From Bordetella sp. 02P26C-1 (GTDB taxonomy: Bacteria; Pseudomonadota; Gammaproteobacteria; Burkholderiales; Burkholderiaceae_B): a DNA stretch of 64,000 nucleotides. The position numbers and the translations under genes were made by a program. This document shows, piece after piece, positions 54,798 through 64,000 of this stretch; the stretch's first letter is position 1, and each line of letters opens with the position of its first letter. The notes under the pieces were generated by a model, which saw only the letters and a program-made list of their open reading frames with translations, was not told the origin of the DNA and did no database searches. Location of the stretch: NCBI RefSeq assembly GCF_009763255.1, contig NZ_WSJB01000022.1, forward strand, positions 248,001 to 312,000, written 5' to 3'.

Positions 54798-57700
54798 TTA
54801 AGCAATCGTCATCAAACTGGCGTTACCTCCGGCTGCCGCCGTATTCACGCTGACCGAGCGTTCCGCCAGCAGTAACTCGGGCGCATACGTGGCACCGGTT
54901 GCTATGGCATCGGGTGTGAGGCCCTGCACGATCACTATCGGGCCATCGCGCGAGGCAATGCGTTCGTTCCACGCGCGCAGATCATCGCCATCGCCTTCGA
55001 AAAGCACGCCGTCAAAGACCGCAGTGTCGATATCTTCGTTACCAAGAACGGTCAGGTCGGCCCCGACGCTCTCGCGCCATTCGCGTACTGCCGGGCCGTC
55101 CAGAAACAAGGGCTTATTACCCGTAGACTTCGCGACCTCATATTGTGCGCGTGCACCGGCGGCCGTGGCAGCCACGCAGAGCAACGCGCCACGTGGACGG
55201 AGGAGGTATGTGTTTTGCTCACCGGTAGGCCCGGGCAGGATCAGGACGCCAGGGACGGTCGCGCCTTCGACACCGGGGGGCAAGCCGGGCGGGCGCATAG
55301 CAAGCAGTCGGTACAGATAAAGCGGCCCGCCCGCTTTTGGCCCCGTGCCGGAAAGACCCTCGCCGCCAAATGGCTGCACGCCGACCACCGCGCCGACGAT
55401 GTTGCGGTTGACGTACATATTGCCCGCATGCACGCGGTCCGTGACATAGCGTATGGTTTCATCAATACGGCTATGCACACCGAAAGTGAGGCCATAGCCG
55501 GTCGCATTGATCTGTTCAATGAGTTTATCCAGATCGTCGCGCCGGTAGCGTACGACATGCAGCACGGGCCCGAACACCTCGCGCGTCAAAGCACCGATGT
55601 CGTCAATTTCGATGAGCGTGGGCGAAACATAGGTGCCGTATAGACACTCTTGCCGTAGATCCACTTGATGAACACGGTGACCGGCTTCACGCATTGCATC
55701 GATATGAAGCGTGATGTTGTCGCGGGCTTCGACATCGATGACCGGGCCGACATTGGTGGCCAGGTGATCAGGCTTCCCGACGCGCAATTCGCGCATTGCG
55801 CCACGTAGCATATGCAGGATGTGGTCCGCATTGTCCTCCTGCAAACAAAGGACGCGCAAAGCGGAACAACGCTGACCGGCGGAGTCGTAAGCCGAGTTCA
55901 GGACGTCCGCGACGACCTGTTCGGCCAGGGCGGAGGAATCGACGATCATGGCGTTCTGACCGCCCGTTTCCGCGATCAAGGGAATGCTATGGCCATGGCG
56001 ATCCAAGCGCCTCGCTAGCGTGCGCGCGATCAAGCGTGCCACATCCGTCGATCCCGTGAACATCACACCGTCGATGGACGCATCCCGGACCAATTGCGCA
56101 CCCACCGTTTCACCTCGCCCGGGCACAAGCTGCGCGGCACCGGCCGGCACGCCGGCATTGCGCAGGATCTGTATGGCTTGCGCGGCGATCAGGCATGTCT
56201 GTTCAGCGGGCTTGGCGATGACGCTATTGCCAGTGACCAGCGCGGCGGCGACTTGCCCCATGAATATCGCGAGCGGAAAGTTCCACGGACTGATGCATAG
56301 CACCGTACCCAATGGGCGGTGAGTGTCGTTGTTGAATTCTCGCTCAGCTTGATCGGCGTAATAGCGCAAAAAGTCCACCGCTTCGCGCACCTCCGCGATG
56401 GCGTTGGGCAAAGATTTGCCCGCTTCGCGCACGATCAATCCCAACAGCGGCTGCATGCCTTCTTCTAACATCTGGGCCGCGCGGCGCAGGCAGTGCGCGC
56501 GCTCGGCAACCGGGGTGGATTGCCAGATGGGGGCGGCGTTCTTTGCCACGCGTATGGCGTGCTCGACGTCGTCGGTCTGCGCTTCGAGCAATTGCCCGAC
56601 GACATCGCGGTGATCGGCGGGATTGCGCACATCAATGGCTCGCGCCGGATCCCACGGCCGCTCCGCTTCCCCCAGCATCGGCATGGCACGCCACGGCGTG
56701 GCGGCGGTATTGAGCAGCGCAGCGGCAAGTGAGCCCAGTCGGTGCTCGTTGCTCAGATCCAGACCAGCAGAGTTCAGTCGCGCGCCCTTGAACGGCGAAC
56801 CGTATAGCTCTCTGGGCAAGGGGATCTGTTCGTGCGGCGCGCCCAGCGGCGCAATGCGCATCGCGACATCGACAGGATCGGCGACCAAGGTCTCGATGGA
56901 GACGCTCTTATCGCCGATTAAATTCACGAATGAGGTATTCGCCCCATTTTCCAGCAGGCGGCGCACCAGATAAGCCAACAAGGTTTCATGGGTACCAACC
57001 GGCGCATAGATCCGACAGGGACGGTTTAACTTGCCCTGCGAAACAGAACCAACGACCTCTTCGTACAAGGGCTCGCCCATGCCGTGCAAGCATTGGAATT
57101 CGTATTGACCCGGATAATAGTTCTGCCCGGCCAAATGATAGACGGCCGCGAGCGTGTAGGCATTGTGGGTCGCGAATTGCGGATATACGGCATCCGGCGC
57201 GGCGAGCAGCTTGCGCGCACACGCGAGGTACGATACATCGGTGTAGACCTTGCGCGTATAGACCGGATAGCCTTCCAGGCCATCGACCTGCGCGCGCTTG
57301 ATCTCGGTGTCCCAATAGGCGCCTTTGACCAGCCGTACCATGATGCGATGCTGCGTTCGGCGGGCCAGATCAACGATGTAATCGAGAACAAAGGGCGCGC
57401 GTTTTTGATATGCCTGCACGACAAAACCGATGCCATTCCAGCCATCGAGTTCAGGCGTCACGCAAAGCGACTCAAGCAGATCCAGCGAAATCTCGAGACG
57501 ATCGGCTTCCTCGGCATCGATATTCAGACCAATGTCGTATTGTCGGGCCAAGATAGTCAATGCTCGGACGCGAGGCAGCAATTCCTGCATGACGCGTTCG
57601 CGCTGCGCGCGCGAGTAGGTCGGATGCAGCGCCGACAGCTTGATCGAAATGCCAGGGCCCTCGTAGATTCCGGCACCTTGAGCCGCCTTGCCAATCGCAT

Positions 57701-58598
57701 GAATAGCCTGCTCGTAAGAGGCGTAATACCGCTCGGCATCCTCGCTGGTGGTCGCCGCCTCGCCCAGCATATCGTAGGAATAACGAAAGCCCTTGGCCTC
57801 CAATTTCCGGTTATTCGCGAGCGCCTCGGAGATCGTTTGGCCCGACACGAACTGCTCACCCATCATGCGCATCGCCATGTTGACGCCCCTGCGCACCAGG
57901 GGCTCGCCACCTTTGCCAATCAGACGGGTCAATGCCTTGGATAAGGACTGTTCGCTATTGACGGCCACGAGTTTGCCCGTAAGCATCAGGCCCCACGTCG
58001 CGGCGTTCACAAACAGGGATTGTGATCCGCCCAAATGTGCGCGCCAATCGCCACGGGAAATTTTGTCGCGGATCAATGCGTCGCGCGTGGCACGGTCCGG
58101 GATGCGCAACAACGCCTCGGCCAGACACATCAGCGCCACGCCTTCTTGGCTGGACAGCGAAAACTCCTGGATCAGGGCTTCGACGCCGCCACCGCCCCGC
58201 TTGTCCCGCAAGGCTTGCACCAGCCGCGTGGCCAGGTCTTGGATCTTGTCTCGATGCGGCATGCGAGCTTGCCCCAACAACAATGGCACGCACTCGGGTT
58301 CGGGACGGCGATAGGCCGCCGTGATTGCCGCCCGCAGGACCGATTGAGGCTGCACTTCCTGGCCGAATTCAAAAAACGGCGGTACGAACGGAGATGCCGA
58401 GGATTCGGATGCAATGGCTTCATCGCCCGCGAGATGAACGATCTCAGCAGGCAATTGGCCGCGCTCAATGCGTTCGAGGTAAGCCAGTAGCGCCTGCTTG
58501 TGCAGCCAGTGCGGCGTGCAATTGAGTTTCTGAGCGGCCGCCTTTAGCCGGTCGCGCAGCGCGTTGTCTACTTTGACGCCCAGTGTGGTGGTGCTCAT
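54798..58598 (-). CDS. putA: Trifunctional proline utilisation protein PutA
   Basis: This 1266-residue protein oxidises proline to glutamate and represses its own genes. The N-terminal ribbon-helix-helix DNA-binding domain is visible (STTTLGVKVDNALRDRLKAAAQKLNCTPHWLHKQALLAYLERIE). The proline dehydrogenase barrel carries RLVKGAYWDTEIKRAQ and FATHNAYTLAAVYHLA. The P5C dehydrogenase domain has FTGSTDVARLIARTL, LIAETGGQNAMIVDSSAL (catalytic Glu) and SAYDSAGQRCSALRVL (catalytic Cys). A C-terminal extension of about 150 residues follows. The ATG at 58598 matches the RHH start. No putP is adjacent. Confidence 0.97.
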   Translation of the reverse strand: MSTTTLGVKVDNALRDRLKAAAQKLNCTPHWLHKQALLAYLERIERGQLPAEIVHLAGDEAIASESSASPFVPPFFEFGQEVQPQSVLRAAITAAYRRPEPECVPLLLGQARMPHRDKIQDLATRLVQALRDKRGGGGVEALIQEFSLSSQEGVALMCLAEALLRIPDRATRDALIRDKISRGDWRAHLGGSQSLFVNAATWGLMLTGKLVAVNSEQSLSKALTRLIGKGGEPLVRRGVNMAMRMMGEQFVSGQTISEALANNRKLEAKGFRYSYDMLGEAATTSEDAERYYASYEQAIHAIGKAAQGAGIYEGPGISIKLSALHPTYSRAQRERVMQELLPRVRALTILARQYDIGLNIDAEEADRLEISLDLLESLCVTPELDGWNGIGFVVQAYQKRAPFVLDYIVDLARRTQHRIMVRLVKGAYWDTEIKRAQVDGLEGYPVYTRKVYTDVSYLACARKLLAAPDAVYPQFATHNAYTLAAVYHLAGQNYYPGQYEFQCLHGMGEPLYEEVVGSVSQGKLNRPCRIYAPVGTHETLLAYLVRRLLENGANTSFVNLIGDKSVSIETLVADPVDVAMRIAPLGAPHEQIPLPRELYGSPFKGARLNSAGLDLSNEHRLGSLAAALLNTAATPWRAMPMLGEAERPWDPARAIDVRNPADHRDVVGQLLEAQTDDVEHAIRVAKNAAPIWQSTPVAERAHCLRRAAQMLEEGMQPLLGLIVREAGKSLPNAIAEVREAVDFLRYYADQAEREFNNDTHRPLGTVLCISPWNFPLAIFMGQVAAALVTGNSVIAKPAEQTCLIAAQAIQILRNAGVPAGAAQLVPGRGETVGAQLVRDASIDGVMFTGSTDVARLIARTLARRLDRHGHSIPLIAETGGQNAMIVDSSALAEQVVADVLNSAYDSAGQRCSALRVLCLQEDNADHILHMLRGAMRELRVGKPDHLATNVGPVIDVEARDNITLHIDAMREAGHRVHQVDLRQECLYGTYVSPTLIEIDDIGALTREVFGPVLHVVRYRRDDLDKLIEQINATGYGLTFGVHSRIDETIRYVTDRVHAGNMYVNRNIVGAVVGVQPFGGEGLSGTGPKAGGPLYLYRLLAMRPPGLPPGVEGATVPGVLILPGPTGEQNTYLLRPRGALLCVAATAAGARAQYEVAKSTGNKPLFLDGPAVREWRESVGADLTVLGNEDIDTAVFDGVLFEGDGDDLRAWNERIASRDGPIVIVQGLTPDAIATGATYAPELLLAERSVSVNTAAAGGNASLMTIA

Positions 58599-58695
58599 GG
58601 TGGGGCAATTCCTATTCGGCAGGCGCACGACCGCGAACGGGATGGCCGCGATCAATCACCGCGAATACTAAGGAAGTTGCACCAACATTGAAACT

Positions 58696-58721
58696 AGGGT
58701 TAACTTTTAGGGGTTAACCCT
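58696..58721. repeat. Inverted/direct GGGTTAAC repeat upstream of putA
   Basis: AGGGTTAA at 58696-58703 pairs with TTAACCCT at 58714-58721, and GGGTTAAC also occurs twice as a direct repeat 14 bp apart. It sits in the 150-base gap between pqiC and putA, about 100 bases before the putA ATG. It may be an operator for the PutA ribbon-helix-helix domain or a LysR/Lrp-type activator; E. coli PutA uses a different core (GTTGCA). Confidence 0.35.
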
Positions 58722-58748
58722 CAGTACTCGTCACTTCAGCCGCGTTGA

Positions 58749-59402
58749 TCACGCGCAGCCTAGGAGCCGGACGTCGGCGGAAGCTGGCAGCGCTCGTGCC
58801 CCACCACTCTCGATTGCAGAGGCGATGGTCTGCCCAAGTAGCGCCACGGCTTGTTGCTGTGCCTCGACCAGAGAACCCACCACGGCATTGCCCTGCGCCG
58901 GCAATTCGATCACCGTTCTGCATAACAAGGGAGCGGCTCCGCTCACCTTGATGGGGCGCACGCGCCAAGTCGCATCCAATCGAACCGGGCCGCCCACGAT
59001 CATGTCGAATCGTTGTACGTTGGCTTGGACGCGCCATACGGGCACATCTCTCGCCGGTGCGAGCGAGTTCACATCTAGCGCCCCCAGTTTCGCGGTGAGC
59101 GTGTCAGCCAGCGCGCTGCGGATCTCGTTGCCCAGCGGCGCGCTCCAACGATCTGAATACATGGGCATTAGCTCGCCCTCGCCCGGCCCATCGCGCAGCA
59201 TCAGCTGCGGCTGATCGGCTTGTTCGGGCACGGAGACTGGCGCTACTTCGATCTGGTATTCGATACGCGCGGGCGCTGCGGGTATCGCTTGCGAACTGGA
59301 CTGCAAGGTGTAATACCGAGCGTTGGGTGAACCCCCGCAGCCCGTCAGCAAGACCGCCATGGCCAGCGCGGGAAGAATCAGTTTGCGTGACACGACACTC
59401 AT
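58749..59402 (-). CDS. pqiC: PqiC/YmbA-family outer-membrane lipoprotein
   Basis: This 217-residue lipoprotein has the lipobox LTGC (Cys at residue 22) after a short signal, then the SPNARYYTLQ start typical of ABC_trans_aux (YmbA/PqiC) proteins. The ELPAQGNAVVGSLVEAQQQAVALLGQTIASAI helix is at the end. PqiC anchors the PqiB needle to the outer membrane. It follows pqiB with 3 bases between and completes pqiABC. Confidence 0.9.
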   Translation of the reverse strand: MSVVSRKLILPALAMAVLLTGCGGSPNARYYTLQSSSQAIPAAPARIEYQIEVAPVSVPEQADQPQLMLRDGPGEGELMPMYSDRWSAPLGNEIRSALADTLTAKLGALDVNSLAPARDVPVWRVQANVQRFDMIVGGPVRLDATWRVRPIKVSGAAPLLCRTVIELPAQGNAVVGSLVEAQQQAVALLGQTIASAIESGGARALPASADVRLLGCA

Positions 59403-59405
59403 AGC

Positions 59406-61058
59406 TTATTTCCTGAGTTGGCCCGGAATCGGGTCATCCCCTCGGCCGCGAATCAGGGCTTCGGGATGGACTTGCAGGTAATCGGCCAGACTGCGCAGCG
59501 ACCGCGCCGCGCGTCCCAGCTCGGTCAGCGCGAGATCGGCATTGGCCGGCAACGAGCCGTCTCGAGCCAGTAGTTCATTGATGTTATCCAACGATTTACG
59601 CGCCGCTTGCAACGTCTTGCTGACTTCCGGCGCCACGCTCTTGTCGAGGTTCTTCAAGAGACGCGAGGTCGAGGATAAGGTTTCGCGCAAGTCTTTGCCA
59701 ATCTGGTCGAACGGGATCTTGTCGATCTTATCGACGATATTGGTGATCTGCTGCTGAAGCTGTTCCAGGTTGCCCTGCACGGTGGGGATCATCACCGGCT
59801 CGGAGGGCTCCAAATCGACCGGCTTGGCTTTGGGGAAGTTCTCCAGAACGATATAAAGTTGTCCTGTCAGCAGGTTCGAGGTGCGCAGTTGCGCCCTGAG
59901 GCCGTACCGGATCATCGTGGCGATCAAACGGCCGCCAGTGTTGTCGCGCTCGGCCTCGGCACGCGCCCGCATCCTGTCGTACACGGGGCCCAGGCGCTCC
60001 GGATACAGCACGGCGTCCACCAACGCAAAGAAGCGTTTGTTCTCGTTGTCGAAGTCGATACTGATCTTCGTGACCTCGCCCAACGTAATACCTTGGAAAT
60101 CGACCGTCGCGCCTACCGCCAAGCCACGGATCGATTGATCAAAGCGCATACGGATATGGAACGGATCGCCATCGGGGTTCGCCTTTGCGTCGCTCTCGCT
60201 GCGATACAGCTCGAATGTAGCGCCCGCTTTGGCTTCCTGCGTCAGGCCGGGGTTCACGTGGGCAAATGCGACGCCGCCGATCGCCAGGGACACCAGCGAC
60301 TGGGTATGGACTTTCAGGCCATTGGTATCGACCTGGACGTCAATGCCGCTGGCGTTCCAGAAGCGCGTGCCCTCCGTCACGAATCGATCATTGGGAGCGT
60401 CAACGAAAACTTCGACGTTGACCGCATCCCCACTTTCATCGAGCGCGTAGCTGATCACGCGGCCCACGTTGATGCGTCGATAATAAACCGGCGAACCGAT
60501 GTCCAAAGAGCCCAAGTCATGCGCCTTGAGCATATAACGCTTGCCCGCGCGATCGTGCGTGACGGCTGGCGGAGTCTCGAGGCCGACAAACTCGAACTGG
60601 GTGGCCTTGGTCTCTGCTCCCGCGCCATCCGGCGCATCCACATCGATATAGGCGCCGGATAACAAGGTCCCTAGACCCGACACGCCGTTCAGGCCCAGAC
60701 GCGGGCGCACGACCCAGAAGTTTGTCCCAGGCGCGGCTAATCCGGCCGCATCTCGCGACAGCCGCACGTCCACGATCACCTTGGAACGGTCTTCATTGAA
60801 GTGGATGTCATCAACCAGGCCAACAACCACGTCTTTATAGCGAACCTGGGTCTTTTTCACCTCCAAGCCTTCAGCGGTGTCGAAGACGATGGAGACTTCT
60901 GGCCCTTGCAGGAGCCACGTGCGTAAGACGAGCGATGCCGCAACGACCGCCGCGAGCACCGGCACCAGCCAGATCCAGCTGATGCGGCGCTCCTTTTTTC
61001 GTACCACCGCCGGGGCGTTGATGCTGTCGTCGCGGGATGAAATGTTTTCTTCGGCCAT
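59406..61058 (-). CDS. pqiB: Intermembrane transport protein PqiB (MCE/MlaD domains)
   Basis: This 550-residue protein has an N-terminal membrane anchor (WIWLVPVLAAVVAASLVLRTWLL at about 29-51) and three consecutive MCE domains. They begin at about EVSIVFDTAEGLEVKKTQVRYK, SLDIGSPVYYRRINVGRV and RMRFDQSIRGLAVGATVDFQG. A C-terminal helical needle region (IDKIPFDQIGKDLRETL...) follows. It spans the periplasm as a hexamer for lipid transport. The ATG at 61058 (MAEENISSRDD) is preferred; the frame to 61196 overlaps pqiA. Confidence 0.93.
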   Translation of the reverse strand: MAEENISSRDDSINAPAVVRKKERRISWIWLVPVLAAVVAASLVLRTWLLQGPEVSIVFDTAEGLEVKKTQVRYKDVVVGLVDDIHFNEDRSKVIVDVRLSRDAAGLAAPGTNFWVVRPRLGLNGVSGLGTLLSGAYIDVDAPDGAGAETKATQFEFVGLETPPAVTHDRAGKRYMLKAHDLGSLDIGSPVYYRRINVGRVISYALDESGDAVNVEVFVDAPNDRFVTEGTRFWNASGIDVQVDTNGLKVHTQSLVSLAIGGVAFAHVNPGLTQEAKAGATFELYRSESDAKANPDGDPFHIRMRFDQSIRGLAVGATVDFQGITLGEVTKISIDFDNENKRFFALVDAVLYPERLGPVYDRMRARAEAERDNTGGRLIATMIRYGLRAQLRTSNLLTGQLYIVLENFPKAKPVDLEPSEPVMIPTVQGNLEQLQQQITNIVDKIDKIPFDQIGKDLRETLSSTSRLLKNLDKSVAPEVSKTLQAARKSLDNINELLARDGSLPANADLALTELGRAARSLRSLADYLQVHPEALIRGRGDDPIPGQLRK

Positions 61059-61086
61059 GTTCGAGGGTAAGCGCGTAGGGTCTTTG

Positions 61087-62489
61087 CTATGCGGAGTCTT
61101 GCACGGAGTTCGTCGAAACTGCGACAGAGCCCCCATCGCGTGATTCGTCTGGCGCAGGTTGTCGCAAGCGACGGGCCTGCGGCTCGGGCGAGACATTACC
61201 AGATTCTCGGCTCAGCTCTTTATCCCACGCGATGCGGGGATCGAAACTCATGGCCGATAGCATGGTGAGGATGACGACCATCCCGAAAGAGCCTGCCGCC
61301 GGCCCCGCGGAAATTTGCAGAAAACCTTCGAATTGTGCCAATGCGGCCAACAGAATCACGACAAAGACGTCCAGCATCGACCACTGGCCGATGAACTCAA
61401 TCATCTCGTACATGCGAGTACGTTGGCGCAGCGTGAACTGGCTGCCGCTTTGCAGACTGGTGGCCAGCACGGCCAGCGCCAACATCTTGGTCAGGGGCAC
61501 CACGATACTCGCGACAAACACGATCACGGCGATGTCCCAGGATCCGGTCTGCCATAACTCCACGACGCCGCCCAAAATCGTATGCCCGCTATCACCGAAG
61601 ATCACCGAGCGGATATTCATGATCGGCAACACATTGGCGGGCACGTACAGCGCGGCGGCGGCGATCAGCAGCGCCCAAGTCCGTGTCAGGCTAGCAGGCT
61701 TGCGTTCATGCAGGACCGCATCGCAACGTACACAGTGGGGCGTGTCGTCCAGCAGTTCGTCGATTTCTTCTTCGATATTGCCTGGCGTTGCGCGGTTGGG
61801 ACGCACCGCCTGCACCTGGCCGCACACATGGCAGCCGGTTAACGCCCGTCCCGGCACATGTTTGGGTACATGCACGGGAACAATCGCGGAATGCTCCGCG
61901 AATCTCCACAATGCATGCGGCGACAGACGGTCAAGCATGGTGATAAGAACCGTCAGCGCACCAAACGCGAAAAGGCCTGGCTCTGGACTGACGGATGCCA
62001 TGCCCGCCAGCTTCACCACCGCGACGAGCACGCCCAATAGAAAGACTGACACCATGCTCCACGGACGCAGTAGTCCGTAGGCGCGAACCACACCTGCGAA
62101 CCCTGGTGGCGCGCGGCCAAAGGTGAGCGGGCCCAGCACCCACAACAGCAGCAGCAACTGCACGAGCGGCACGCCGAATCCCGACAACCCGGTCATCAAC
62201 GCGGTGGCGTAATAGCCCTGATCCCACGTCATCCCAACCGCATCGAGCATCGATGCCTGTCGGGTCATCCCCCCGACCGACATACTCACGACGGGATAAA
62301 TGTTAGCGACGGTGAAGCATATCAACGCTGCCAGACAGAGCGCCAGCCAGCCTGACAACGTGATGCCGGAATAGCGCCACAGCGTGGTGCCACAGCGGTC
62401 GCATAGCGCCCGCTCACCACGCTGCAGCATGTGTCGTCGGAAGATCGCGCCGCAGTGCTCACACGCAATTAACGGCTCGGGCGGGATGC

Positions 62490-62493
<4 letters not shown>
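61087..62493 (-). CDS. pqiA: Intermembrane transport protein PqiA
   Basis: This 468-residue inner-membrane protein is built of two PqiA halves. Each has a zinc-ribbon (CEHCG...CDRCG at 11-34; CHVCG...CVRCD near 220-265) followed by four membrane helices. It is the membrane partner of the PqiB needle. The start is TTG and overlaps the clpA stop by 4 bases (TTGA), so pqiABC is coupled to clpA. In E. coli pqiABC is paraquat-inducible through SoxRS. Confidence 0.92.

Positions 62494-64000
<1,507 letters not shown>

Overview
The window reads as a chromosomal segment of a betaproteobacterium of the order Burkholderiales, most likely family Alcaligenaceae (Bordetella/Achromobacter relatives). The reasons are the imuA-imuB-imuC mutasome, a Bug/TctC solute-binding protein beside CoA-linked catabolic genes, a pertactin-like autotransporter, the ubiK/glnK/amtB neighbourhood and the pheST-ihfA-merR string. 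This placement rests on gene content and protein style only; no 16S or whole-genome comparison was possible.

Layout. 1-2160: end of a DeoR-type regulator (glpR) and glpD. 2172-6812 (minus): two tandem chaperone-effector modules that look like type III secretion cargo. Each chaperone gene is preceded by a HrpL/BtrS-like ECF sigma box, and no injectisome gene is in the window. 7025-10265: NRDE protein, arfB, queE-queD, and a ypfH-like esterase. 10391-15869: a perfect LexA box followed by imuABC. 15933-20013: dadA, a YqeY-like gene, dinB, a thioesterase and a small lipoprotein. 20140-26903: two tandem S9 peptidase paralogues (the second exported) and PBP1A. 26953-28397: a Fur-box candidate and a PepSY membrane protein with a small partner. 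28381-33141 (minus): a zinc-ribbon protein, an AGE-family epimerase, two small unknowns and a large degenerate ankyrin-type protein. 33358-38682: tRNA-Pro(GGG), merR, ihfA, pheT, pheS, rplT and rpmI, with no infC upstream of rpmI.

38968-51279 is a mosaic. The usual comM-ubiK-glnK-amtB neighbourhood is opened at two points. A CoA-dependent catabolic cassette (acyl-CoA dehydrogenase, Bug protein, SDR, cyclase-family hydrolase, CoA ligase, GntR regulator) lies between comM and ubiK. An Abi_2/AbiF-type HEPN gene lies between ubiK and glnK. The glnK-amtB control region is intact, with two NtrC sites and a sigma-54 promoter. The abi gene is preceded by a sigma-70-like promoter and a short structured RNA ending in a terminator-like hairpin directly before the start codon, with no Shine-Dalgarno sequence. 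This fits an RNA-antitoxin/HEPN-toxin locus and is the most interesting item here.

51287-64000 (all minus): a pertactin-like autotransporter with a long Pro/Ser/Asp-rich linker, trifunctional putA, pqiC-pqiB-pqiA (envelope lipid transport) and the C-terminal part of clpA, whose stop overlaps the pqiA start.
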